DNA from: Eubacteriaceae bacterium
GTDB lineage: Bacteria > Bacillota > Clostridia > Peptostreptococcales > Anaerovoracaceae
NCBI GenBank assembly: GCA_902362805.1
Contig: CABIXY010000002.1
Coordinates: forward strand, 682,001 to 746,000
Direction of reading: 5' to 3'
DNA: 64,000 bases
Both the position numbers and the translations under genes were made by a program. This document shows, piece by piece, positions 22,595 through 31,661 of the stretch (position 1 is its first letter; the number at the start of each line of letters is the position of its first letter). The notes under the pieces are model-generated. The model was not told the origin of the DNA and made no database searches. It was given only the letters and a program-made list of their open reading frames with translations.

Positions 22595-24382
22595 TACGTC
22601 AAGGAATATCGGCAGTATAATCGGACTTCTCTTGGTCTTTTTAAAGATAAACTTGCGCAGTTCTTCTCTGACGCTGTTTTTTATACCGCTCCAATCTCGA
22701 TTGCCAGCTTCCAGACTATCTTCCAATGCCTGATGCGCAATTTTTTTCGCATCATTGATCAGATCTTCGTTTTCTCTGACATAAACAAATCCTCTGGATA
22801 CGATATCAGGACCGGATATAATTTCACCGGAAGCCCTGTCGATTGCCGACACCACGATGATCAGACCTGATTCTGAAAGCAGCTTTCTATCTCTCAAAAC
22901 GATGTTTCCTACATCGCCTACGCCCAATCCATCGACGAGGATGTCATCTGCATTGACGACGTTGCGAAATTTAACGGCGTTTCGTTTATCTACTGACAAT
23001 TGATCCCCGTTTGATAAGATGAAAATCCTGTCTTTTCTCATTCCTACGCTTTCTGCAATGACGGAATGCTGTACCAGATGCCTGTATTCACCGTGAACTG
23101 GCATGAAGAACTTCGGTTTGATCAAAGTGTGAATCAATTTCAATTCTTCCTGACAGGCGTGGCCAGATACGTGGATATCTGCGATATCGTTATAGATGAC
23201 TTCTACTTCTTTTTCAAATAATTTATTTACAACGCTGGATACTGTTTTTTCATTGCCAGGAACAGGTGAAGATGAAAGAATGACCATGTCCCCTTTTTTC
23301 AACTTGACGTTCCGATGCTCGTTGTTTGCCATTCTCGACAAAGCTGACATCGGCTCTCCCTGACTTCCTGTTGTAATAATGACTAGCTCGTTGTCCGGTA
23401 TGTTTCTCGTCTTATTCAGTTCAACATATGCGCCTGCAGGAATGTGCAGGTAACCGAGTTCGATGGCTAGAGTGACTACGTTTTCCATGCTTCGACCGGA
23501 AACGGCTACTTTTCGCCCGTATTTCACAGCAAGTTCGATGATTTTCTGTACTCGGTGGACATTTGAGGAGAAGGTAGCAATAATGATTCTATTCTTCGCT
23601 TCTCGAAATATTCCGTCCAATGTCTGGCCTACCACCTTTTCAGATGCTGTGTAACCTTTTCGCAGAGCATTGGTGCTGTCCGCCATCATCAAGTCTATGC
23701 CGCGTCTGCCGATTTCAGCGAATTTAGCGAGATCAATTGGTTCTCCATCGATGGGTGTATAGTCAATTTTAAAGTCGCCTGTGTGAAAGATAGACGCAAC
23801 AGGCGTCTGGATATACAGGCAGATGGCATCGGCAATGGAGTGCGTTGTCCTAATGGCTTCAATTTTGAATTCTCCTAATTTGAACTTATCCCCAGCCTTA
23901 ATTGTGTTCAGTTTCGCCTTCAAACCGTGTTCTTTTAACTTATTCTCAATCAGCCCCAGAGGAAGCCTGGTGCCGTAAATCGGAACATTGATCTGCTTCA
24001 GCAGGTATGGAACTGCTCCGATGTGGTCTTCGTGTCCGTGGGTAATGACCACACCCAAAATTTTGTGCGCGTTTTTCACCAAATAGCTGAAATCAGGAAT
24101 GACAACGTCGATTCCGTACATTTCATCTTCTGGGAAAGTCATACCACAGTCGATGAGAATCATCTGGTCTTTATACTCTAATACCGTCAGGTTCTTACCG
24201 ATTTCGTTAAGTCCTCCGATCGGTATTACTTTTAGATTGTCGGCTTTCTTACCCTGCTTTACAGGATTTTTCTTTGGTAGTATCTTATTGACGGTTTTTT
24301 GTTTAGCCGGCACTTCCTTTGTCGGTGGTTTCTTAACTGCAGCCTTTTTTACAGGCGGCTTTTTGCTATTGTAATCTCTCAT
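22592..24382 (-). CDS. rnj: Ribonuclease J
   Basis: This 596-residue RNase J has the beta-CASP metallo-beta-lactamase core: ITHGHEDHIGAVPYLL, then SGHACQEELKL, and PVHGEYRHL. RNase J is the 5'-to-3' exo/endoribonuclease of Firmicute mRNA decay. It carries an unusual ~48-residue basic Lys-Pro-Ala-rich N-terminal extension (KKPPVKKAAVKKPPTKEV) before the usual start at KVIPIGGLNEIGKN. AAAGGGGAGAAC precedes the ATG, 10 bases after leuS. Whether it is RNase J1 or J2 cannot be told here. Confidence 0.95.
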   Translation of the reverse strand: MRDYNSKKPPVKKAAVKKPPTKEVPAKQKTVNKILPKKNPVKQGKKADNLKVIPIGGLNEIGKNLTVLEYKDQMILIDCGMTFPEDEMYGIDVVIPDFSYLVKNAHKILGVVITHGHEDHIGAVPYLLKQINVPIYGTRLPLGLIENKLKEHGLKAKLNTIKAGDKFKLGEFKIEAIRTTHSIADAICLYIQTPVASIFHTGDFKIDYTPIDGEPIDLAKFAEIGRRGIDLMMADSTNALRKGYTASEKVVGQTLDGIFREAKNRIIIATFSSNVHRVQKIIELAVKYGRKVAVSGRSMENVVTLAIELGYLHIPAGAYVELNKTRNIPDNELVIITTGSQGEPMSALSRMANNEHRNVKLKKGDMVILSSSPVPGNEKTVSSVVNKLFEKEVEVIYNDIADIHVSGHACQEELKLIHTLIKPKFFMPVHGEYRHLVQHSVIAESVGMRKDRIFILSNGDQLSVDKRNAVKFRNVVNADDILVDGLGVGDVGNIVLRDRKLLSESGLIIVVSAIDRASGEIISGPDIVSRGFVYVRENEDLINDAKKIAHQALEDSLEAGNRDWSGIKNSVREELRKFIFKKTKRSPIILPIFLDV

Positions 24383-24392
24383 GTTCTCCCCT

Positions 24393-26861
24393 TTACTTTA
24401 TAACGATATTTACAAGCTTGCCAGGGACAGCAATGACTTTTACTACGTTCTTGTCTTCTGTCAAAGCTTGTACTTTGTCATTGGAAAGAGCAATTTTTTC
24501 CAGATCTTCTCTGCTTAGATTGTTTGCAACGTTTAACTTTTCTTTCACTTTTCCGTTTACCTGAATAACGATTTCTACTGTATCTCTTACTAGTGCGTCT
24601 TCATCGTAAGACGGCCATGAGACCGCAGTCAGTGATTGGTCATATCCAAGCGCTTCCCACATTTCCTCACAGACATGAGGGGCAAATGGTGAAAGGATCA
24701 TTACGACTGTATCGATTGCCTTTTTCATGAAGGCCTGGTTTGCATCTTCCAATTCTTTGTATTTATATAATTCATTAACTAATTCCATAATAGAACTGAT
24801 TGCAGTATTGAAGCTGAATCTGCCTCCTACGTCCTCAGTTACTTTCTTTATGGTAGTGTTAAGTACATAGTTCAGTTCTTTATCTGCATCTGACTTTATT
24901 TCATAATCAGTTTCTCCCTGATAATTCTGACTGAAATCACTGACCAGACGGTATACTCTGTTGAGGAATCTGTAGCTTCCCTCTACACCTGCATCTGACC
25001 AGTCAAGTTCTCTTTCTGGCGGTGCAGCAAAGAGAATAAATAATCTGGCTGTGTCGGCGCCATATTTTTTGATGATTTCTTCTGGGCTGACAACATTGCC
25101 CAAAGATTTGCTCATTTTCTTTCCGTCCTTGTTTACCATTCCCTGGGTCAGAAGGTTCTTGAACGGTTCTTCGTCTTTAACCAGTCCCAGATCGTGCAGT
25201 GCCATTTGGAAGAATCTAGCGTACATCAGATGAAGAATTGCATGTTCAACTCCGCCGATATATTGATCGACGTTCATCCAGTAGTCTGCTTTTTCTTTAT
25301 CAAAGATAGCATTTTCGTTTCTAGGATCGCAGTATCTCAAGAAATACCAGGAAGAATCCAGGAAGGTATCCATGGTATCCATTTCTCGCGTCGCTTTCTT
25401 GCCGCATTTCGGACAGGTGCACTCTGCAAAAGTCTTTGAGGTTGTCAGCGGTGACTCTCCCTTGCCTGTGAAGGCAACGTCAGTCGGCAGCATTACGGGC
25501 AGGTTTTCTTCTTTTTCTGGCACCCAGCCGCATTCCTCACAGTAAATCATCGGAATCGGTGTTCCCCAATATCTCTGTCTGGAAATCAGCCAGTCACGCA
25601 GCCTGTAGTTGACTGTTTTCGTGCCGATACCCTCTTCTTCCAGCCAGTCGATCATGGCGGCGATGGCTTTTCTGTTATTGAGTCCGTCAAACTTGCCGGA
25701 GTTGATCATGGTACCCTCAGCATCAAAAGCTTCTTTCAGATTATTGACATCGACTGCCGGGTCTTCGGAATTGACCACTGGTATAATTTCCAAATCAAAT
25801 TTCTTTGCAAAGTCAAAGTCTCTCTGATCGTGAGCTGGTACAGCCATGATGGCGCCAGTACCATACCCCATCAGTACATAGTCTGAGATGAAGATTGGAA
25901 CCTTCTTGCCATTGACTGGGTTAACTGCATATCTGCCGATGAAAACACCTGTTTTTTCATTGGTAGTGGAAGTTCTTTCGATGTCGTTCATGTGCTGTAC
26001 TTTATCAAGGTAGTCCTGTACAGGCTTTTCATATTCTGTATCCTTCACCAGTTCCATCACATAAGGATGTTCTGGCGCCATAACCATATAAGTTACACCA
26101 AACAGCGTGTCTGCGCGGGTGGTGAATACTTTCATCAGTTTATCTGTTTCGTCGATTTTGAAATCAATTTCAGCACCGATAGACTTTCCAATCCAGTTTC
26201 TCTGCATGGTTTTGACCTTGGCAGGCCATCCATCAAGGGTGTCCAGATTGTCGAGCAGCCTGTCTGCGTAATCGGTGATTTTGAAATACCACTGAGAAAG
26301 ATTTTTCTTTCCTACAGGTGTCTTACATCTTTCGCAACAACCGTCAACGACCTGTTCATTGGCAAGTACGGTCTGGCAGCTCGGACACCAGTTGACCGGA
26401 TTCTCTTTTTTATAGGCCAGTCCTTTGTTGTAAAACTGAATGAATATCCACTGCATCCACTTATAATAATCCGGATTGCAGGTCTGGACCTCTCTGTCCC
26501 AGTCATAGGAAAGCCCCAGCTGGTCCAACTGGTTTTCCATCTCATGTATGTTTTCCCATGTCCACTTGCTCGGTTCCGCGCCGTGTTTGATGGCAGCGTT
26601 TTCCGCCGGCAATCCAAAAGAGTCGAAACCCATCGGATGCAGCACGTTATACCCCTGCATCTTCTTGCATCTAGCTACGACGTCTCCGATGGAGTAGTTT
26701 CTCACATGACCCATGTGCAGTTTTCCCGACGGATATGGGAACATTTCGAGCACATAGTATTTTTCTTGACTCGTATCTTCTACTGTCTTAAAACAGTCGT
26801 TCTCTTTCCAGTATTTCTGCCATTTTTCTTCGATTGCTTTAAAATTATACTTTTCGTTCAT
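24393..26861 (-). CDS. leuS: Leucyl-tRNA synthetase
   Basis: This 822-residue class I synthetase has the HIGH motif as HMGH ([10 protein letters not shown]), a zinc-like region [14 protein letters not shown]...CCERC, the editing CP1 domain ([34 protein letters not shown]), KMSKS as [10 protein letters not shown], and a C-terminal anticodon-binding domain. ATG at 26861 lies 13 bases after GGAGGAG inside the end of rsfS; the longer reading from 26885 starts inside that gene. It follows rsfS and precedes rnj on the same strand. Confidence 0.97.
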   Translation of the reverse strand: MNEKYNFKAIEEKWQKYWKENDCFKTVEDTSQEKYYVLEMFPYPSGKLHMGHVRNYSIGDVVARCKKMQGYNVLHPMGFDSFGLPAENAAIKHGAEPSKWTWENIHEMENQLDQLGLSYDWDREVQTCNPDYYKWMQWIFIQFYNKGLAYKKENPVNWCPSCQTVLANEQVVDGCCERCKTPVGKKNLSQWYFKITDYADRLLDNLDTLDGWPAKVKTMQRNWIGKSIGAEIDFKIDETDKLMKVFTTRADTLFGVTYMVMAPEHPYVMELVKDTEYEKPVQDYLDKVQHMNDIERTSTTNEKTGVFIGRYAVNPVNGKKVPIFISDYVLMGYGTGAIMAVPAHDQRDFDFAKKFDLEIIPVVNSEDPAVDVNNLKEAFDAEGTMINSGKFDGLNNRKAIAAMIDWLEEEGIGTKTVNYRLRDWLISRQRYWGTPIPMIYCEECGWVPEKEENLPVMLPTDVAFTGKGESPLTTSKTFAECTCPKCGKKATREMDTMDTFLDSSWYFLRYCDPRNENAIFDKEKADYWMNVDQYIGGVEHAILHLMYARFFQMALHDLGLVKDEEPFKNLLTQGMVNKDGKKMSKSLGNVVSPEEIIKKYGADTARLFILFAAPPERELDWSDAGVEGSYRFLNRVYRLVSDFSQNYQGETDYEIKSDADKELNYVLNTTIKKVTEDVGGRFSFNTAISSIMELVNELYKYKELEDANQAFMKKAIDTVVMILSPFAPHVCEEMWEALGYDQSLTAVSWPSYDEDALVRDTVEIVIQVNGKVKEKLNVANNLSREDLEKIALSNDKVQALTEDKNVVKVIAVPGKLVNIVIK

Positions 26862-26871
26862 ATCGCTTTTC

Positions 26872-27213
26872 TTACTCCTCCACATCTAAGAAGCTGCAGT
26901 CTCCCCACACCTTCTCGATATTATATTTTTCTCTCATCTCTTTGGTGAAGATATTGACGATCACATCACCGAAGTCCATGAGTATCCATCCAGAATTTTT
27001 CCCTTCAATACTTTTTACTAAAAGTCCTTCCTTCGCAAACTGTTCCTCTACCTCGTCTACAAGTGTATTGACTTGTCTTTCGGAATTACCCGATGCAATC
27101 ACGAGATAGTCTGCAAAAGATGATTTCTCCATAATATCTATGACGACAACATCTGTTGCCTTCTTGTTATCCAGCAGTCTGGCTGCCAGTAATGCAAAAC
27201 TCTTATTTTCCAT
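26872..27213 (-). CDS. rsfS: Ribosomal silencing factor RsfS
   Basis: This 113-residue protein has the DUF143/RsfS pattern: [40 protein letters not shown] and [15 protein letters not shown]. RsfS binds L14 and blocks 30S-50S joining in starvation. AAGGAGAGATTGA precedes the ATG and abuts the end of the first of two tandem junction elements (27225-27407) that separate rsfS from yqeK. The gene order nadD-yqeK-rsfS is conserved in Firmicutes. Confidence 0.93.
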   Translation of the reverse strand: MENKSFALLAARLLDNKKATDVVVIDIMEKSSFADYLVIASGNSERQVNTLVDEVEEQFAKEGLLVKSIEGKNSGWILMDFGDVIVNIFTKEMREKYNIEKVWGDCSFLDVEE

Positions 27214-27224
27214 TCAATCTCTCC

Positions 27225-27318
27225 TTAATGGACTCGTCCCAATTTACAAGGTAAATTGATGGAGAGTCCTTATGCTTTAAACACCCAAATCTTTGATTTG
27301 GCTGCGTTTTGTCGTATA
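27225..27318 (+). repeat. Dispersed two-hairpin junction element, copy 2
   Basis: 94 bases, TTAATGG to GTCGTATA. Hairpin 1 is CAATTTAC-AAG-GTAAATTG flanked by TCC/GGA. The linker is CCTTATGCTTTAA. Hairpin 2 is CAAAT-CTTTG-ATTTG with AAAC/GTTT outside. Its mRNA-sense end lies next to the rsfS ribosome-binding site. It is in tandem with copy 3. Confidence 0.85.
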
Positions 27319-27407
27319 ATGGGGTTGCCCCAATTCGCAAAGCGAATTGCTGGGAACTCCTTATGCTTTAACGCCCCAGCTTTAGCTGGTCAGGCTTTCG
27401 TCGTATA
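27319..27407 (+). repeat. Dispersed two-hairpin junction element, copy 3
   Basis: 89 bases (91 counting the TA shared with copy 2). Hairpin 1 is CCCCAATTCGC-AAA-GCGAATTG...GGG. The linker is CCTTATGCTTTAA. Hairpin 2 is CCAGC-TTTA-GCTGG with GCC/GGC outside. Its end overlaps the yqeK reading frame: the last residues YTTKA and the stop of YqeK are encoded by the element end. Confidence 0.85.
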
Positions 27408-27959
27408 CTTCATAAAATAATCTCTGGCAAGCAGTGTATCCTGATCTAAATAGTTTCCTTGTCCCTGCACGTATTCTATGGTTCTAGTCAAAGATAAGAG
27501 ACATGCCTCATTCAAATCGTGTTTAGCGGCTTCTCTGAGTGCGTCCACGCCGGGATAATTTCTATTGGGTTCGATGGCATCGGCGATGTATATGATTTTT
27601 TCTAATAGTGACATCCCTGGCCTTCCCGTCGTGTGATAACTGACCGCATTGATGATATCCTCGTCTTCAATATGATAGTCTCGCTTCATGATGACAGCTG
27701 CGATTTTACTGTGAGCGAGATTACAGTTGTTCAGATATTTTTTGTCTAAATGCAGATGTTTGATATAGTAATTGAGCACATCTTCTGAAACGCCGCGGTA
27801 CATATCGTGAAATAAGGCTGCCAGTTCAGCCTTGTCCACATCGGCTCCATATTTTTCGGCTAAAACGATCGCAGTCTTTCTGACTCCTTCTGTATGAATT
27901 TTTCTTTTCTCAGAAAAATTCTTTTCTATATAGCTATTTATAGAGTCCGTGTTCATCAA
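27390..27959 (-). CDS. yqeK: HD-domain Ap4A hydrolase-like protein YqeK
   Basis: This 189-residue HD-superfamily phosphohydrolase has H...HD...D pattern: HTEGVRKTAIVLAEKYG, ALFHDMYRG, LAHSKIAAVIMKRDY, and IIYIADAIEPNR. YqeK hydrolyses Ap4A symmetrically and is normally encoded next to nadD and rsfS, as here. It overlaps nadD by 26 bases. Its C-terminal residues (YTTKA) come from the end of the adjacent junction element, suggesting the element arrived at the gene end. Confidence 0.92.
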   Translation of the reverse strand: MMNTDSINSYIEKNFSEKRKIHTEGVRKTAIVLAEKYGADVDKAELAALFHDMYRGVSEDVLNYYIKHLHLDKKYLNNCNLAHSKIAAVIMKRDYHIEDEDIINAVSYHTTGRPGMSLLEKIIYIADAIEPNRNYPGVDALREAAKHDLNEACLLSLTRTIEYVQGQGNYLDQDTLLARDYFMKYTTKA

Positions 27960-28536
27960 TATACCTTTCTATCTGTGTAGGAACTAAGCTTTCTATGCTC
28001 TGTCCAGATCTGATGTTATTTTTTATCTCTGTCGATGATACTTCAACAATTTCATTGTGAAGCATCCTGATCTCGGCATTGTATTTCTCTTTCAGTCTTT
28101 TCGCTGTGTTTTCTGTCTCACTGATCTTGTATCCCGGCCTGATGCCGATGATAAACGCGAATTCACGCAGCAGTTCTTTCCCCTTGTACCATTCTTCCAA
28201 TGTCAAAAAGGAATCGGTGCCCAGAATAAAATAGAACTTATCATCTGGATACTCCTTCTGCAATAGTTTCAGGGTCTTATAAGTATAAGAAACCCGCTGG
28301 CTGAAAGCTTCGATGGTAGAAACACGAAGCTTTCTATTTTCTTCAGCTATCAGGCGGACCATGTTAACCCGGTCCTCTTCTGATGCCATTTCTCTGCCGA
28401 TTTTAAAAGGCTGAACCTTTGTCGGCAGAAGTATGACTTCTGAAAGATCAAATTCTTCGATGGCAGCTTCTGCAATGGACAGATGACCAAAATGAAAAGG
28501 ATCAAAGGTGCCGCCTAATATACCTATTTCACTCAT
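27934..28536 (-). CDS. nadD: Nicotinate-mononucleotide adenylyltransferase
   Basis: This 200-residue nucleotidyltransferase has the family motifs GGTFDPFHFGHLSIAEAA at the N-terminus and VSSTEIKNNIRSG near the C-terminus (the ISSTxIR motif). It makes nicotinic acid adenine dinucleotide in NAD synthesis. TGAGGTAAAA precedes the ATG, which is just past the aspS stop. Confidence 0.95.
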   Translation of the reverse strand: MSEIGILGGTFDPFHFGHLSIAEAAIEEFDLSEVILLPTKVQPFKIGREMASEEDRVNMVRLIAEENRKLRVSTIEAFSQRVSYTYKTLKLLQKEYPDDKFYFILGTDSFLTLEEWYKGKELLREFAFIIGIRPGYKISETENTAKRLKEKYNAEIRMLHNEIVEVSSTEIKNNIRSGQSIESLVPTQIERYIDEHGLYK

Positions 28537-28538
28537 TT

Positions 28539-30302
28539 TTACCTCAAGCTAATTCCAAGTTCTTCAAGTTGTCCTTCTTCTACAACACCTGGTGCCTCAC
28601 AGACCATGCACTGCGCGTTCTGATTTTTCGGAAAAGCCATGACTTCTCTGATGCTGTGCTCACCGCTGAGCAGCATGACCAGCCTGTCCAGGCCGTAGGC
28701 CAATCCGCCGTGTGGCGGTGCACCGTATTTGAAAGCTTCTAGCAGAAAACCGAACTTTTCCTCGCATTCTTCATCTGTCAGTTTCAATGCTTTGAACATT
28801 TTTGCCTGCAGATCTCCTTCGTGGATTCTGATGCTGCCTCCGCCTAGTTCTACACCGTTTAAGACGATGTCATACGCATCTGCCTTGACCTTTTCAGGCA
28901 TTGTGTCAAGGAGCGGGATATCTTCCTGTTTTGGGTGTGTAAACGGATGATGCATCGCTTTCAGTTCTCCGGTTTCGTCGTCTTTTTCAAACATCGGGAA
29001 GTCTGTTACCCACAATAGATGAAACTGTTTGTCATCGAGAAGCCCCAAGATACCAGCAACATGTCTTCTGAGGAATCCCAGGCTGTCAAAGACGACTTTT
29101 GTTTTATCAGCAGCAATCAGAATCAAATCGCCGCTTTTAGCGCTAAAAACGGCTGCAATTTCAGAAAGCTGCTCTTGGTTAAAGAACTTATTGACAGACG
29201 ATTTAATTTCATTTTCTTCAACTCTGATCCAAACAAGCCCCTTTGCACCGTAGTGTTTTGTCTGTTCGGTTAATTTGTCGATATCTTTTCTGCTGAATTT
29301 TGCACTGCCGCCATCGATACAGATTCCTCTGACATCACCGCCACCAGCGAGAGCGTCTGCAAATACCTTGAATTCCGTGTCAGCTACGACTGCATTGAGA
29401 GATTTCAGCTCAAAGCCAAAACGGGTGTCTGGCTTATCGCTGCCGTAGCGTTCCATAGCCTCATCATAGGTCATTCTCGGAAATGGTGTCTCAATTTCAA
29501 TATCCATCAACTCTTTGAACAATCGCTGCAAAAAACCTTCTTGCATGGCGATGACGTCATCTTGATCGACGAAGGACATTTCCAAGTCAATCTGAGTGAA
29601 TTCCGGCTGTCTGTCAGCACGCAAGTCTTCATCTCGGAAACATTTTGCAATCTGCATATAACGATCACATCCGCTGACCATCAAAAGTTGTTTAAATAAC
29701 TGAGGAGACTGGGGTAATGCGTAAAAATGCCCCTGGTTGACTCTGCTGGGAACCAGGTAATCTCTCGCTCCTTCCGGCGTAGATTTAATGAGAATCGGTG
29801 TCTCAATTTCTGTAAAGCCGTTTTCATCAAAATAGTCTCTTGCAAGTTTCGTCACCTGGTGACGAAAACGCATATTCTCCTGCATCTTGAGCTTACGTAA
29901 ATCCAAGTATCTATATTTCAATCTCAGATTGTCGTCTACCTTATCGTCGTCTTTGATATAGATCGGGGGTGTTTCAGACTGAGAATACAATGCCAGATCT
30001 TTGGCAAAGACTTCTATTTCGCCTGTAGGCAGATTTGGATTCTTTGATGCTCTTTCTTTGACGATACCCTTAATGCCGATAACATATTCACTGCGCAGGG
30101 CTTCTGCCTGTTCAAAGACCTCTTTAGGAATAGTATCGTCAAAAGTAATCTGAACGATTCCTGTTTTATCTCGTAAATCAACGAAAATGAGGCCGCCAAG
30201 ACTTCTCTGCTTGGCTACCCATCCGTTGAGTACGACTTCTTCATCGACATTTTCAATATTTAAATTTCCACATAGGTGGGTTCTCTTAAATAACTCTGAC
30301 AT
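28539..30302 (-). CDS. aspS: Aspartyl-tRNA synthetase
   Basis: This 587-residue class II synthetase has an N-terminal OB anticodon-binding domain (about 1-105), motif 2 CFRDEDLRADRQPEFTQID, the bacterial GAD insertion domain (about 280-410), and motif 3 GLAYGLDRLVMLLSG. Bacterial-type length. GGGAGCATGAA precedes the ATG and abuts junction element copy 4. It follows hisS in the same order seen across Clostridia. Confidence 0.97.
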   Translation of the reverse strand: MSELFKRTHLCGNLNIENVDEEVVLNGWVAKQRSLGGLIFVDLRDKTGIVQITFDDTIPKEVFEQAEALRSEYVIGIKGIVKERASKNPNLPTGEIEVFAKDLALYSQSETPPIYIKDDDKVDDNLRLKYRYLDLRKLKMQENMRFRHQVTKLARDYFDENGFTEIETPILIKSTPEGARDYLVPSRVNQGHFYALPQSPQLFKQLLMVSGCDRYMQIAKCFRDEDLRADRQPEFTQIDLEMSFVDQDDVIAMQEGFLQRLFKELMDIEIETPFPRMTYDEAMERYGSDKPDTRFGFELKSLNAVVADTEFKVFADALAGGGDVRGICIDGGSAKFSRKDIDKLTEQTKHYGAKGLVWIRVEENEIKSSVNKFFNQEQLSEIAAVFSAKSGDLILIAADKTKVVFDSLGFLRRHVAGILGLLDDKQFHLLWVTDFPMFEKDDETGELKAMHHPFTHPKQEDIPLLDTMPEKVKADAYDIVLNGVELGGGSIRIHEGDLQAKMFKALKLTDEECEEKFGFLLEAFKYGAPPHGGLAYGLDRLVMLLSGEHSIREVMAFPKNQNAQCMVCEAPGVVEEGQLEELGISLR

Positions 30303-30313
30303 TTCATGCTCCC

Positions 30314-30407
30314 TTAATGGCGCTTGTCATCATTTCGCAAAGCGAAGCAGATGGAAGGCCTTATGATTTAACTCCCCAGCTTTAGCTGGATAGGAGTTGG
30401 TCGTATT
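30314..30407 (+). repeat. Dispersed two-hairpin junction element, copy 4
   Basis: About 94 bases, TTAATGG to GTCGTATT, filling the hisS-aspS junction. Hairpin 1 is TTCGC-AAA-GCGAA with CATC/GATG outside. The linker reads CCTTATGATTTAA. Hairpin 2 is CCAGC-TTTA-GCTGG with AACTCC/GGAGTT outside, where copy 1 has AACGCC/GGCGTT: a compensatory pair. The final A overlaps the hisS stop. Confidence 0.85.
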
Positions 30408-31659
30408 ATTTTGCTAATTCTTCTAGCAGGTCATCCAATTTAACCTGACGCTGCTGTGATGTTGCCATTTCTTTGATGGATACGACACCCTCTGTCAATT
30501 CATTATCACCGATGACTACGGTATATTGCGCATCTAATCTATCGGCATACTTGAACTGTCCTTTAATATTTCTGGCTAAAGTGTCCATTTCGGCTTTGAC
30601 ACCCTTTTTGTGAAGATCCCTCAGCAGCTTCAAGCCGAATGCTTTTGCATGATCGCCCATGACAGCGATGAAAGCTTTCAAAGGCTCAGGCTGCGGGATT
30701 TCTACGTTATTTTCTTCCATGAGCATGATCAGTCTTTCAATGCCCAACCCAAATCCCACACCTGGAATCGGAGGTCCGCCGATCTCCTCAATCAGATGAT
30801 CATACCTGCCGCCGCCGCAAACAGTTCCTTGGGTTCCGTTGCTGTCGGTGACAAATTCAAAGGCGGTCTTTGTATAATAGTCAAGACCTCTGACGATTCT
30901 AGGATCTACGACGTATTCGATACCCATGGCATCCAGGTTCTTCTTTACATCTTCAAAAGCATCCGCACATTCATCGCACAGATAATCAATCATGTTCGGT
31001 GCATCTTTTACTAATTCTTGACAGATTTCTGATTTGCAGTCCAAAATTCTCATCGGATTTCTCTCATATCTGTCTTTGCACGTATTGCACAGCTGATCAT
31101 AAACTGGTTCTAAAAACTTTCTCAAGGCTTCTCTATGGTTTTTTCTGCACTCTGGACAGCCTACGCTGTTAATTCGCAGCTGAATGTCCTTGATTCCCAT
31201 CTCGTGGAGGAAATCATAACCGAGACAGATAACGTCAGCATCGGCCAGCATATTGGTCGTGCCGAAAATTTCGATTCCGAACTGGTGGAATGCTCTCAGT
31301 CTGCCGGACTGCGGCTTCTCGTATCTGAAGCAAGGTGTGATATAGTAATACTTGGTCGGTTGGACTTCTGCATACTGCTTGTGTTCGATAAACGCTCTTG
31401 CCACTGGTGAAGTTCCTTCAGGCTTTAAGGTAATGCTTCTGTTGGCATAGTCGTTGAATGTATACATTTCTTTCTGCACGATATCTGTGGTATCGCCTAC
31501 ACCTCTCTGAAAAAGTTCTGTATGCTCAAAAGCAGGAGTTCTGATCTCTTTAAAGCCATATTTGTCACAAATCTCAGAGAATTTCTTTTCTACGTAATGC
31601 CATTTGTACACCTGTGACGGTAACGTATCTTTTGTTCCTTTTGGTGCAATAATTGCCAT
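30406..31659 (-). CDS. hisS: Histidyl-tRNA synthetase
   Basis: This 417-residue class II synthetase has motif 1 near EIRTPAFEHTELFQRGVG, motif 2 TPCFRYEKPQSGRLRAFHQF, the histidine-specific GRYDHLIEEIGG and YYTKTAFEFV, motif 3 GFGLGIERLI, and a C-terminal anticodon-binding domain. GGAGGTATAAAA precedes the ATG; it lies 2 bases after hemZ. Confidence 0.97.
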   Translation of the reverse strand: MAIIAPKGTKDTLPSQVYKWHYVEKKFSEICDKYGFKEIRTPAFEHTELFQRGVGDTTDIVQKEMYTFNDYANRSITLKPEGTSPVARAFIEHKQYAEVQPTKYYYITPCFRYEKPQSGRLRAFHQFGIEIFGTTNMLADADVICLGYDFLHEMGIKDIQLRINSVGCPECRKNHREALRKFLEPVYDQLCNTCKDRYERNPMRILDCKSEICQELVKDAPNMIDYLCDECADAFEDVKKNLDAMGIEYVVDPRIVRGLDYYTKTAFEFVTDSNGTQGTVCGGGRYDHLIEEIGGPPIPGVGFGLGIERLIMLMEENNVEIPQPEPLKAFIAVMGDHAKAFGLKLLRDLHKKGVKAEMDTLARNIKGQFKYADRLDAQYTVVIGDNELTEGVVSIKEMATSQQRQVKLDDLLEELAK

Positions 31660-31661
31660 TT

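Noticed and set aside
25992-26948. A 318-codon plus-strand open frame across leuS
   Set aside because: It is antisense to leuS, whose minus-strand frame contains HIGH and KMSKS motifs; no ribosome-binding site or family match.
27225-27407. Tandem repeats considered as a CRISPR array
   Set aside because: Only two units, no unique spacers, internal palindromes and copies at other loci; no cas genes.
30303-31661. T-box leader before hisS or aspS
   Set aside because: Both genes lie inside a run of genes with 2-100 base gaps; the hisS-aspS gap is filled by the repeat element and no T-box motif is present.
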